Source: Dioscorea cayenensis subsp. rotundata
Taxonomy: Eukaryota > Streptophyta > Magnoliopsida > Dioscoreales > Dioscoreaceae
Assembly (NCBI RefSeq): GCF_009730915.1
Contig: NC_052488.1
Coordinates: 21,198,305 to 21,262,304 of the forward strand
Direction of reading: 5' to 3'
Length of the DNA: 64,000 nt
The position numbers and the translations under genes are program-made. This document shows, one piece after another, positions 14,001 to 25,942 of the stretch; positions within the stretch are counted from its first letter, which is position 1, and each line of letters starts with the position of its first letter. The notes below the pieces were generated by a model, which worked only from the letters and a program-made list of their open reading frames with translations, was not told the origin of the DNA and did no database searches.

Positions 14001-15000
14001 ATAATTTTTTTTTAAAAAAAAAATGGATAAACCACATTAATTAAAACAGAAACGGTACAAAAACCTCTACCAAAAATAGAGCAGGAAACAACAAGTCATA
14101 ACAGATACAACAAACACAACAAGACCACTAGAAGTGGTTACAAAAAATCTCCTACGGAAACACCCCTAAAGAAAACAAAGAGTGGAGTATCTTCCAAACA
14201 TGCCACCAAGACCTCTACCCCACATTCGGATCTTGTGCCTCCCGGATGCAGAGTTCCCTAAGGGCTCCTTGCCTCAAGTTCCCATAAACTCCAGACTACG
14301 ATGGATGCTAGTCAAGGAATCATCCAACTTCGCTTGTGATCCCTCAGTGTCCAGAATAAAATCATGCAATCAATTCTCAAAATCACATCATGAGCATGCA
14401 AAACATTGGCATTAAAAATATAATCATTTCTAACAAGCCAAGTATTCCACACTAGTGCTTTCACCTCTAAGTCACCTATGTCCCTTAGAGAATGTCACAT
14501 TGACATCCTCCACGAGTCCCATAGGTTGACCATCGAGACAGGCGGGTCAGGTAGCTGCAGCAATCGAATGAAATACTCCCAGATTTGACGAACAAAAGGA
14601 CAATGAATGAAAAGATGATCTACAGTCTCCATCCCCAAGTGGCATAACACACAGGTTGCCATTGGTAACTTGTTACACCTACGTTTTTCGAAATTTTCTA
14701 TTGAGAGAATTTTGTTCTTCCACACCAACCAGTTAAAAAAATTTATCTTTCTCGGGCATCAATTTCGCTAGAAGAACCTTGACACGGGGCAACGCAACCC
14801 ACCATCTATCCGATAGCTATAAAAAAGACTTCATCGAGAAAGAGTCATTCCCAGCAAGTTTTCAAGATTTTTTATCCCCCATCTCACCAACATAATCCCT
14901 TATCCGCTCCTTGCATAACTGAGCTCCTTGCATAAATGAGCTTCAGGATACACCTCCAATAGGTAGATGAGATCCCGCACTGTACCATCTTTGATAGTTG
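14001..15000 (-). mobile_element. Degraded LINE fragment with reverse-transcriptase zinc-binding (zf-RVT) remnant
   Basis: On the minus strand, 14495-14728 translates to a stretch with CVLCHLGMETVDHLFIHCPF followed by VRQIW. This is the Cys-x2-Cys, His-x4-Cys arrangement of the zf-RVT domain at the C-terminus of plant L1-type LINE polymerases. Just upstream, in other frames, come LLAKLMPEKDKFF and related pieces, so the reading frame is broken. The 3' end lies at 14001-14033 and reads GTGGTTTATCCATTTTTT on the minus strand. This tail is shared with the shorter elements near 20.2 and 24.2 kb. The 5' limit near 15.0 kb is approximate, and I could not identify a target duplication. Confidence 0.7.
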
Positions 15001-15280
15001 TTTAGTATTTATTTATTTAAATTTACTAAAAATAAATGAAAATCCAAAGCGAAGAAACATCATCTGTTTGATGAAATGCCTCAAAGAAACTGTTTATACC
15101 AAACACAAACACGAAACACATCCACAAAAAGAAAGTCCCAAAACACTACACTATATATATATTAATCTTATTACAAGCAACTACTATAAACTAAAACCAT
15201 GCAACAAACTCTCAACCTAATTATACAAACAATAAATTAAAAGAAAAGAAAAGAAACAAACACACACATACACACATACA

Positions 15281-18200
15281 TTATGCAGCAACAACATCAC
15301 TCTTGAGCTCCCTAAGCAGGGCCACAACCTGCAACATACTAGGCCTCCTAGAAGGAAAGTCCTCAACACACCTCAATGTAACCTCCAAGAACCTCAACAT
15401 CTCCTCCAATTCATCCCCATTGCTCACACTCACCATCTCTTCATCCACCGCCTCCTCCTTCTTCCCTTCCCTCACCTTGCCCTTCACCCACCCAACCAAG
15501 TTAGTATCACCAAAGTCCTCCTTATCGGTCGGCCTCCTTCCCGTCAATATCTCAAGCATTACCACACCAAATGAATAAACATCGCCTTTCGCCGTGCACC
15601 TAAAGCTCTGATAATACTCCGGTGGCACGTAACCGGGTGTTCCGGCAAGTGTACTCACACTAAGATGAGTATCTAATGCACTAATCAATCTTGCCATGCC
15701 GAAGTCGGACACTCTTGCTTCCATTTCCTCGTCGATTAGTACATTGCTCGACTTCATGTCTCGATGAATTATATGCGGTATGCAGTTGTGATGAAGGAAG
15801 CAGAGACCTTTTGCTGCACCCCTTGCAATCTTCTTCCTCTCCTCCCAACTCAATCCCGCCTTTTCGCCGTCTTTCTTACAATGCAGCATGTCTTCAAGGC
15901 TTCCAAATTTCATGTACTCATAGACAAGAAGTCTTTCTTCACCTATCTTGCAATAACCCAACAATGGCACTAGATTCTTGTGCTTGATCTTGCCTAGTGT
16001 TTCCATCTCTGCCATGAATTCTCTATCTCCTTGGTAGCTCAAATGAATGAGTTTTTTAATGGCTACATTGGAGCCATCCTTCAAGGTGGCCTTGAAAGAC
16101 CTCTCCGAAACCACCTGTGCCGATGAGGCTGGCTGCAGAGAAGCCATTGGTGGCTTCAATGAGCTGAGAGAAGGTGAGCTTTCTCAATTGTCTTTGAAAC
16201 GTAGCTACATTGATGCTAAGTGGTTCTTTCTCTTTGCTTATCTTCCAAGTTGTGGCAGCATTCATGGCATGCAAACTGCTGAGCATCTTCACTTCTTCGG
16301 CTTCTTTTCTTCGAGTTCTCATCACAATTGCCCATATTATTATAATGCAGATCGATGCAACGGAAACGAGTATTCCGAGCACTATACTATTAGCCCATGT
16401 GGCCACGGCGGTGGAGCTCCGGCGAGCTTCTTCTTCTTCTCTTTGAGTGTTGGCAGTGAAATCGTTTGGTGACTGACATGGTTGTAATGGAACACCACAG
16501 AGTCCAGGGTTGTTGGCATACTGGCTCGCCGGAAGTGTGCTCAGTTGGCCTCTCGTCGGAATCTCTCCAGTGAGCTCATTGTTCGAAAGATCAATTTGCA
16601 CTAAGAATGAGAGGTTGCAGAATGACTCCGGTATGCTCCCATGAAGCCGGTTATGAGATGCATCAAACACTCCAAGATTCCTCAACCTGCCCAACGTTGC
16701 CGGAATCTCGCCGGAGATGTTGTTGTGAGCAAAGTCAAGCACTTTAAGCACCATCATGTCTCCAAACTCCTCCGGAATGCTCCCACAAAGCTCATTGTAT
16801 GAAAGATCAAGATATTCAAGAGTTTGGTGGTATTGTGTCCAGCCATTCAATGCAGCACCGGAGTACAATCTTGCAAAGTCACAGCTCTTCAACATTGGCA
16901 CTTGGAGTAGTCTCTCCGGTCGTATTCCGGCGAACTCAAGTAACCCTCCAACACCTTTGCATGAGTTACCGACGTTTCGAACGAATGCAAGAGTATTTCC
17001 AGAGAGAATGCCACTTAATGCCTTTGCACCGGGCTGCCGTCCGAGACGCGGTGGGATCTCGCCGGTGAGCTTGTTGCTGTTTAAGTCAAGCCACACCAGA
17101 CTAGTGCAGTTGCCGAGCTCTTTTGGTATTTGGCCGGATAAGCTATTGTTTGCAAGCTGGAGTACGGTAAGTCTTGAAAGACGGCCGAGCTCCGGTGGGA
17201 TTTTTCCGGTGATCTTGTTGCTTGTGAGTGACATCCATTCAAGGTTTATACAGTTGAAGAGATCCAGTGGGATGTTTCCGGTGATCAGATTATTGTTTAG
17301 TATCAAATTCTCCAGCTTTGTGCATTTGCCTAGCTCTGCAGGGATCACTCCTTGCAAGTGATTGAACCATAGCATCAGATGTTGGAGGTTTTTAAGCTGG
17401 CCGAACTCTGGCGGTATCGGTCCCTGGAGATAGTTCAGGCTCATGTCGATAGTTTTGAGCTGAGAACAATTCGAGAGCTGTGGCGGTATGTTTCCGGTGA
17501 TCAGATTATCAGGGACTCTCAGTTCTTCGAGTGAAGATGATGATAATGGTTCATTGTTGTTGATGCAGATGTCTACCGGCATTGAACCGGTTATCTTATT
17601 CGAACTAAGATCGATGATACGGAGCTTTTTACATGCTGAGATTGTGCTCGGAAATGATCCAGATATGAAGTTGTTGCTTAGTAGTAAGTTTTCCAAAGAA
17701 ACAAGGTTTTGAAGGACATTATTTGGGATTGGACCAGAGATGTTGTTGTTGGCCAAGTCTAGTGTTTGAAGAGAAGAACATGAGAACAGAGAGCTGGGAA
17801 TTGAACCTGAGATGTTGTTTGTTGAAAGCCTGAGTTGCAGAAGAGATCCACATGCATTGCCTAATTCATCAGGAATGTTACCAATCAGATGGTTTTCTGA
17901 TAAGTCTAGTCTCTCTAAGCTTCTCAATTCACCGAAAGATTTCGGTATTTCTCCAGTGAGTGTGTTGGATGACAAGTTGAGTGTTTTCAGATTGGTGCAG
18001 TTTGAGATAGAGTATGGAATTTGATCAGTCAAATGGTTCATTGAGAGATCAAAATGCATAAGATTCATGCAGGAGTATTTCTGCACATTTAAAATCGGAG
18101 ATGTTGCTTGTTAAGTTGTTGAAGGAGAGATCAAGGACTTGTAAATTCTCCGAATTTGCTAAGAGATTCTTCGGTATTGAACCGGTTAAGTTATTGTGAG

Positions 18201-18684
18201 AGAGATCAATATAGGAAATGTTTGGATAAACTGAAGGGAAGTTCTCCGGAATGACGCCGGTTAGACCGGAGAAACTTAGATCAAGGTGAGTCAATCCATG
18301 AGGGAGCTGAAGCAAACTAGTGGAGTTTATAAAGAAAGAGTTGAAAGAAAGATTGAGAAGTGATAGCATGTCAAGTGATGCAAGAGCATAGAAAGAAAGA
18401 GATCCAGAGAGATGAGAATTGGTTAAATTGAGTTGATATACTCTTCCTGAAGTGCATGAAACTCCATACCAATCACAAACATTCCTATTTAGCTGCCATG
18501 TTGATAGAACTCCATTTGGGTCCTTCACTGTTCCACTCTTGAACAGAAACAGAGCTTCTCCGTCAGTCTTCGGACTCGTGTACATGTCTTGTTCGTGATC
18601 GAATGCCGAAGAAGATGGTGAAGAGCATGACATGAAAAGAAGCAGAAGAACAACAGAAAAGCAAAGACTCTGAGGATTCTTCAT
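15281..18684 (-). CDS. BRI1-like 2 (VH1/BRL2)-type leucine-rich-repeat receptor kinase, with two one-base insertions
   Basis: A plasma-membrane receptor of the BRI1 family; Arabidopsis BRL2/VH1 works in vascular patterning. Intronless, as in the family. The start at 18684 opens with a signal peptide ([20 protein letters not shown]). Then come an N-terminal cap ending near CDWYGVSC, more than 20 LRRs, and an island region with [19 protein letters not shown] and [16 protein letters not shown]. Further on are a cap ending [13 protein letters not shown], a transmembrane helix ([20 protein letters not shown]) and a kinase with [18 protein letters not shown] and [12 protein letters not shown]. The frame breaks twice: an extra base at 18088-18094 (DFN-VQKYSC expected) and an extra T at 16095-16097 on the coding strand ([11 protein letters not shown] expected, [10 protein letters not shown] read). 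Removing both gives 1133 residues, close to BRL2. Without correction the protein would stop early in the LRRs. Both indels sit in 3-4-base homopolymers. Confidence 0.92.
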
Positions 18685-20176
18685 TGTAGTGAAGTTGCAG
18701 AAAGGAAATGAGTTTTATGCTTATAAAGCTTGAAATTCAAGTTGTGTATTTATGTTAGGATACAAATATATAAAGTAAAGATTAAGATATATATATATAT
18801 ATAACAAAGAAGAACACAATTGAATGGTTCTTCAAAAAGAGAAATTCAAAAGGCCCACCATAAAAATAAGACATCAATTGCATTGAAGGAGATGGTGTCC
18901 CCTTTGCTCACTTTGCCAACTTTTCATTAGTGATAATTTGTGTTAGGCCTTTAGATGCACTTGCTGATGCTCATTGTGCTCAAATAGAAAGAAAGAAAGA
19001 AAGAAGAAAAACACACAAATTATAAAGCATAATGCAAGACAGTCTTTCTAAACACATTCTTTGTGCTGTTACTTTTTCTTGTGGCATTGAAATGACATAA
19101 CTCAAAGAGGAAATTTTTATTATTGCAATCTTTGATGTGAAATCAGAAATATTAACTCAAGTTTGTTTGTTAGCATTTGATTATGATTCAATTATTCACA
19201 AGTTTTATTGAATCCAAGACTGATAAATAATTGATCGATTTTCGAATAATTGGTTCGATAAAGACGAGCTATCAGATCAGAACATTATTATTATTTTTTT
19301 TTTTTTTGAAGTAAAGATCAGAACATTATTCATTAAGCATTACTCAAAGTTCTTTCCAAACTTTATCAGAAATTTTAAAAATGATTAAGTACTTAAAAAC
19401 ATAAGTTAAACATCATAAATTATCATACATTTTTTCTGTTTTTCTATTAATTAGCAAGGACCATGCCCTGTTTATGAAAGGCTAAATTCATGGCACATTT
19501 AAAGCTTGAAGAACTTGGTATCACTAGTGTTTAGGATATGAGAGCTATAAAGGTTAGAAAAAGGAATCTTAGAGGCATTTGCACATAATTAGTGTTTGGA
19601 AGACTCATATAGAGGTTTGATTAGTGGCCATTAATTCTTGGCACTTAGGGATGTACAAAATCATAACCTAAAGTTTACTTTATAATACTTAAATGTTATA
19701 AAAGCATTGTCTAATTCACTCCAATGCCACTAAAGATTGATGATACTCTTCCCGGTTGTTTCCAAAGTATTAATAGTACATTCTTTTTGTCCACTGTTTT
19801 TGGGTTTAAATTTTGCCTTCACAACTCGTGAATTATATGATTTTGTCTTTGCACGGTTGTTGTACTATATTTTATTTTAATTTTTTAACAGTTTTTTTAT
19901 TTAATAAAATTATAATTTATCTATTTTTATTAAAAGATTTATAATATATATATATATTCACAGGCTTTACCGTTAAAAAAAATATATAGATAAATCTTTA
20001 GATCCATAAAAATGAAAGGAATGATAAAAGGTATGGATATTTTCACTGCACCAACACTCAAATACTCAAAAGAATGGTAATAATAGTTCATGGTGGGGTT
20101 TGTTGATTTTATCATACAAGTGGATTTCTTTACATATAAAACAGTATATGATAATATAGAACCAAAGATCAAAGTG
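18685..20176. other. Intergenic: BRL2-like promoter side plus AT-rich DNA
   Basis: A CTTTATAAGC TATA-like motif (minus strand, about 18721-18731) lies about 40 bases upstream of the BRL2-like start. Apart from the tail-only insertion at 19274-19330, listed separately, I see no gene. Confidence 0.5.
19274..19330 (-). mobile_element. Tail-only retro-insertion with 16-bp target duplication
   Basis: AGATCAGAACATTATT occurs twice, at 19274-19289 and 19315-19330. Only 25 bases lie between, essentially a T-run followed by GAAGTAA. Read on the minus strand this is a few bases plus a poly(A) tract. That is what target-primed reverse transcription leaves when it stops almost at once. Confidence 0.6.
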
Positions 20177-20532
20177 CAAAAGTGATTTTTTTAAAAAAAT
20201 GGATAAACCACTATTAATTAATAAGAAGTAAAAAACAATAACTCACAACCCAAAAATGAGCATAGACAGACATGAGAGAACACAAACAGATACAAGGCCA
20301 CAAGAAATGGCTACAAAAACACTCTGAGGTCACACAAAACAATATCACAACATATATCAAGCAGGAGGACAACGGAGCCTCCACAATCTCCCAGTCAAAA
20401 CAACACCAGCTAGCCTGAAAAAAAAATCTGGCGTCCCTTCAGAAAGTGAAGCGACCACCTAGCTCATCCACACGAGGACCTAAAAATTCCAAACTGTGAC
20501 AAATAGTAGTAACAACTTCCAAAAGTGATTTT
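20177..20532 (-). mobile_element. 5'-truncated LINE 3' end with 13-bp target duplication
   Basis: CAAAAGTGATTTT is duplicated at 20177-20189 and 20520-20532. The 330-bp insert ends, on the minus strand, with AGTGGTTTATCCATTTTTTT. It shares TTTTTGTAGCCATTTCTTGT with the corresponding TTTTTGTAACCACTTCTAGT of the LINE at 14.0-15.0 kb. It is therefore a 3' untranslated fragment of the same family; no coding sequence remains. Confidence 0.75.
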
Positions 20533-21483
20533 CAATCTCTTCATTTTGTCCCTATGTTTTTATTTTCTTAGTGGTTTTTCAAAAATTTAATATTGTTTAG
20601 TTATTTTGATCTTTTGTATTTGATGTGTTTCTAATATTTCAAAATATATAATTAGTTTATGTTTTGAGTTAACATGAAAATTGGGCTAACATGGATGGTG
20701 TTGTGGCATACCCAACAAACAAAACTCCATTGCATTAGAATTTACATGGAATTAAATAAAAAATATATATTTTTTTAATTTTAAAAACAATTTATGAATT
20801 TATAAGAAGGCCATGATATGAAAGTCAATATATATGCAAGATATATAAGTAATTAAAGTTTTTAAAAGTACTTAAAACAGAAATAAAAAAAATCAAAATT
20901 TAGTGTTAAAATAATAGCTATTAAATACGTATTAGCTCAAAGTCCCTTACATAAAATGTTCGTGTCTTACCGAGAAGATAGTCAGGTGTGTTGAGATATT
21001 AATTATGTATTTGACTATGTTTTTAATGTGACTTATCCTCATAATATATATATATATATATCCTCTATATATATATATATATCTGAGATCATAAAAATCA
21101 CATAATTGTTAACATACAACACATCAAAAATTCTAAGTTCTTAGGAGAGATTTTATACCAAAATCTAAGTTCTTTATTTGAGACCCCCAACTTGCTCACC
21201 TACATAAAAACTATAATTGTTAGGGGACCAACCGGAACTTTTAATTATTCAATGAGATCAACTAAAAATCAGGCTGGACATCTATAACACAGTAAAAGTA
21301 ATAGGACCAAAATTTACTTTATATAAAGAGAGAAACAAAGAATAAAAATGGCAAAGAATGAGCACGCTTGGGTCCTTCATAGTAATGATAAGGAAAGAGA
21401 AGGAGATGGGAATACGTGGGAATGGGTTGGGTCTTTTCATGCTCCTATCTTTAACCTTGCCCTTTTTTATTATTTATCATACA

Positions 21484-21519
<36 letters not shown>

Positions 21520-22647
21520 TTTTATTTTTTATTTTTTATTTTTAAGGTCATCATAGTCATCCTTTAGCACGCCACCTCTGCACTAAACTGTACCACAACA
21601 CTCCAATTCAAGTTTGTATTAAAGTGTTCTTCTTTCCATCTTTCTTTCTTGCTTTGGGATGTGAAACTTTCAAGTTTCATCAAGCAATTTTGATATTTCT
21701 CTTTAAGGAAAAATAAATTAACGATCTAAAATATATTAGTGAAGATGAATATTATAGATAGAAAAAAGGTACTGGTTCAACAAAAATAAGTGAAGAACTA
21801 AATTGAGATATGCCCAATGGTAAAAAATAATTAAACATTCCTAAAAAAAAAAAAGGCATGGAGGATAAGAAGAATAAGAGTGAAATATAAGTAAAAAGAT
21901 CGACAAAATTTTTCCGGAGATGACTATATATGCGTCGTTTGTATGTCATTGTTTTATTGAATGATAATCTCAAAAGCTATTAGGTAGAATTAATAATTGA
22001 AAAAGAATCCTATATTAGTTAAGATTGTATTTTGATAGTTTTTTTTTTTTGACAATTATTTTTTTAAACATACGATTGTATTTTGATAGTTGTCATTAAA
22101 TCCTTGAATTTAAGCCTCTTTGAGTTTTAGATCAATGGTAGATGACCAAGAGAAGAACATATGATATTTTTTTCGTTTGTGCTTTCAAAGCTATAGACTT
22201 ATAGTTTAATTTAGATTCAATAAATTATTATATGGGAAACATAATTTAACTATTTATTTCAATCACACAGAACGAGATTATTGAACAAAATTAACAAAAA
22301 ATATATATTGAATGAGTACTCTTGAAGAAGACAGAAGAACATTTGTCAATAGAGAATCCAAAAAAAGGAATGCATAAGTAACACACACGCACATTCATAA
22401 TCTTATTTATATATAACATTAATCAAAGATTATACATCATAATTATGCTTGTGCTTAATTATGAACTTCACGTGTGCGTGTGTGTGCGTGCATGTAAAGA
22501 GATTTTGTTGATTAACTAACTAATTAAACTTTAAACACTTATGAATCATAATCTTGTTGGCGATGATCAAGGTTGGCAAGGGTACTGATGTGTGTGCATG
22601 CATGGGAGACCCAAAGTTAATTTTTATATTGTATATAAATATATGTA

Positions 22648-22708
<61 letters not shown>

Positions 22709-23271
22709 TAATATTAATACCATGTAAAGTGAGATTAGGAAAAGAAAACAAGATCTTAAACCCATGAGACCTCCCATATTCTCCAAATTCCTCTCACATA
22801 AATCCCAAGATCTATGCCAACTCATCTCATGATATGTTTATTAATCTTTGATTACTTGTTTATTTAGTTCTTGAAAAGATGATGCTCTCTCTAATCCTTT
22901 GTGTCTTTGATATGAATGGCAAAGCGCCGCATGGATATCATTCTATTATGTGGGCGTGGGGCCATTCATACACAATCTAACTCTTATGTTATAGATTTGC
23001 ATCTTTTTATTTACATACCTTAAGTTTCATTCTTGAGAATATAATACACACACATGCATACGTAAATATATAATTGGACTCTCTTAATTTGTTAGGAGTT
23101 TGCCTGCTTATTGAGTTTTTTGCTCCATTGTCTTCTGTTATCTCTTCCAGCTATATTTTTTGTGGACTATCTTTTTTCTTGATTTATTATGTTGTTGTGT
23201 TGATTTATTGTGATATTATTTGTGGTCGTGTTGTTGTAGTTTTTGCTTTCTTTTAATGATAGTGATATATT
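20533..23271. other. Intergenic, AT-rich
   Basis: No gene seen. It contains TA runs at 21045-21081 and 21489-21516, and a CA/AC microsatellite listed separately. The 21.3-21.6 kb open frames run into a TA repeat and a T-rich tract and carry no family signal. Confidence 0.5.
22652..22709. repeat. (CA)n microsatellite followed by (TA)n
   Basis: About 23 CA units run directly into a short TA run. The open frames across it are artefacts of the repeat. Confidence 0.95.
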
Positions 23272-23836
23272 TGTTGGGGTTGGGCCAACCCAACTTGTGT
23301 CCCTTCTCATGTGTGCGTCACATGGGTAAGTAACTACTTACCTCTCACATAAAAGAATGAAGAAAAATAAATTAGTTTAAAACAATTAAAAAAGGGAAGA
23401 AAGAAAGAAAGAAAGGGAGAGAGGGTTTTTTGAGAGGGTGGTGGTCTTTCTCAATCCTCTTGCTCAAGAGAAGGTGTGATCTAGTGGTTTGACTTCCATC
23501 GATCGCTCCTTTCGATAATCGTTCTTTATTTTCCTCAGTATTCCATATTTCATGATGACGTAATGTAGTAAAACCAAGAGTGTGTTACTCTTAATGGTGT
23601 ATGTGATCCTCTCAGTGTATTAGAGAGCTTTATAATCCCATTATTATTGATATAAGAAAGATCGTAGGACATCGCTGTCTCGGGGTGGTTTTTCCCTTCG
23701 TCTTGAGGGGTTTTCCACAATTTTTCGTTATGCCCTTTATGTGTTTGATGAATTTCCCCTATGAGTGGTCTCACTTGTTTTAGGTGAACTTTGTTTGCAC
23801 AAGGGAAGTAATCGAGATACACGATGTGTCCCGACA
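23272..23836 (+). mobile_element. Copia-like solo LTR (probable)
   Basis: Begins TGTTGGGGTTGGGCC and ends TGTCCCGACA, giving short inverted ends (TGTTGGG against CCCGACA). Near the 3' side it contains GGGGTGGTTTTTCCC and GGGGTTTTCCAC, the pair of motifs typical of plant copia LTRs. No primer-binding site, gag or pol follows, so it would be a solo LTR. The flanking five bases (ATATT, AGAAT) do not match, so the exact ends are uncertain. Confidence 0.5.
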
Positions 23837-24219
23837 AGAATATCCATATTTTAAATATATACACACAAAAAAAGTAGAGTATAAGATGATCAAGTTGAAG
23901 GCATGCTGAAAAAATTCGATTGATTTTTCTTATAAATTGCAAGTATTTTGATAGCACACATTTCACTTCAGAAAAATTGGAGTAAATATAAATCTGAGGT
24001 TTAAATTGATTCATGGGGGTCTCAACAAGATAATTCCTATTCTATTATTCTATTAATAATAAAACAAGAGTAAATCTGCATTACGTTAAAAAATAATAAT
24101 AATAATAATCAATACATATGATTTATCAAAATAATAAAATTTTATATTAGAAAATGTTAGAAACATTAATAAACATAATAATATGGATTCAATAATTAAA
24201 TAATATATTTGAAGAAGAG

Positions 24220-24420
24220 GTTGTTTTTTTTTAAAAAAAAAAATGAATAAACCACAACTCCATTGCAACAGAACAAGACACAAAATCAACAAAAACAATA
24301 GAAAAACTAAGAAGAAGGCTGGATCACCAGAGGTTAAGCACGACCAGAAATAAAAAGGGAAAAACAAGGAACATCAAACAAGAACAAAGAAGAACATCAA
24401 CCAAGGGCCGAGTTGTTTTT
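24220..24420 (-). mobile_element. Short LINE-type 3' end
   Basis: The minus strand ends GTTGTGGTTTATTCATTTTTTT, the same terminal motif as the elements at 14.0 and 20.2 kb. A likely 9-bp target duplication GTTGTTTTT lies at 24220-24228 and 24412-24420. About 180 bp of non-coding body remains and its match to the other copies is not obvious. Confidence 0.55.
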
Positions 24421-24703
24421 CAAAATAGCATTTATTTATTTTTTAATAAAATAAATGAATATTTATCTAAAGGTTTCATCCTAATTTTATCAATACCTCT
24501 ATAAAACTAATACCATTAATATCAAAACCATCGCCAATCTAGTACTTTTGTAAAATATTTGTACCCTAATGACTCAACGATGTATACACATCTACATTAT
24601 CGAAATCTAATAAATACAAAATTTATTTATAGATAATTCCGCCCTGAAAACACAATAAAAGAAGAACACATGAACTTAATTTAAAAAGTAGAATTAGAAT
24701 TAA

Positions 24704-25394
24704 ATGGCATCTAAGAGAGGTGCAAGCATACTAATTCTAAGGACCATCACCTTCATCTTCCTAATAATCTCCATTGTTATCCTTACCACTGATAGCATTG
24801 ACTTAGGAGACACTAAAGGCACCTTCAAAGATGTTCATGCTTACAGGTAATCAATTAATCAGTATATATATATGTTTATCTACTTATTAATTATAAAGTT
24901 TTTAGGATCATAATTACTACTTAATTAATTAACTTTGTGTTAATTAAGGTATGTTCTTTCTGTGGCTGTGATTGGATGTGCATATACTCTTCTTCAGTTA
25001 CCATTTGCTACTTATTATGCTTTTGAGGAAAAGCATATGATCCGTGATGATCTTCTTTTGGGATTCTTTCATTTTGCTGATTTGGTACTCCATCTTACTT
25101 TTAAGAAGTTTTCAATTTGTTTCTTATTAATTGATGATAAATATATACACATATATATGTATAAATTTAGTAGTACTAAAACTTAATGTAGATGTTGGTG
25201 ATGAACAACAGGTTGCAGCATTATTATTTGCAACAGGAGTTGGAGCAGGATTTGGACTCACAGTTGAAGCAAAGATTTATTTAGGAAAGGATTTTAAAGA
25301 ACTTGATGATTTCTTGGACAAGATATTGATCTCCACTGGTTTTCTTCTTGGAGCTACAATTACCTTGGCCATTATTGTTCTTCTTAAAAAATAA
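24704..25394 (+). CDS. CASP-like protein, 4D-type (first tandem copy)
   Basis: A small four-helix membrane protein of the CASP-like (UPF0497/DUF588) family. Casparian-strip proteins organise plasma-membrane wall domains, but most CASP-like members have no assigned role. Exons 24704-24846, 24949-25084 and 25212-25394 give 153 residues. Helix 1 lies around residues 8-28. The conserved stretch FKDVHAYRYVLSVAVIGCA spans intron 1 and leads into helix 2. Helix 3 is AALLFATGVGAGFGLT and helix 4 is LISTGFLLGATITLAI. The last residues are VLLKK. The second copy at 25.9-27.8 kb has the same intron positions and phases (2, then 0), and exons 2 and 3 are identical in length. This copy has compact introns of 102 and 127 bp. 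Confidence 0.85.
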
Positions 25395-25942
25395 GATTGA
25401 TATATTTATATATATATATATATATTTAAATGGCGATTATGTGGACATTCATTTCATTTTGTAATATTTATATTTGATGCAATGAATAATTTTATTGAAA
25501 GCAATGCAGTTGTCATGATCTTTTCTTCTTCTCTATTTCCCTTTAATATATACAAAAGAAAGCCAACTAATCCAATAACCCATGCATGCAAACTTTAAAT
25601 ATTATATAATATCCAACTAAATAAATAAACTCAAGACTTAACCATAAATCAAGCTAACCATTTTTTTTTTCTTTCAAACAACACAAATGGCAAAACATCC
25701 TACAAACACAGTAATGGACGGCATTGATCTTCATATTCAATGTGTACTTAAACATCCACCATATATGTAAAAATCCAAAATAATGTGGACAAACATGTAC
25801 ACCATAATTAACAAGTGATTAAGCAAAAGATTAAGCAAAAGATGGCAAGCATAAACAGGTTAATTTAGTTGATAAGATATGCAATTTGAGTTGATATAAA
25901 AAGAGAGAAAGATTATTAAGATTAATATTAGTAGTTAACAAA
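25395..25942. other. Spacer between tandem CASP-like genes
   Basis: 548 bp: 3' flank of the first gene and promoter of the second. A TATA-like GATATAAAAA at 25893-25902 lies about 40 bases before the second start codon. Confidence 0.5.

Noticed and set aside
16047-18024. Several + strand open frames of 70-200 residues across 16-18 kb
   Set aside because: They are antisense shadows of the LRR and kinase coding sequence and show no independent signal.
22520-22825. Open frame with alternating Val-Cys run
   Set aside because: Translation of the CA microsatellite on the minus strand.
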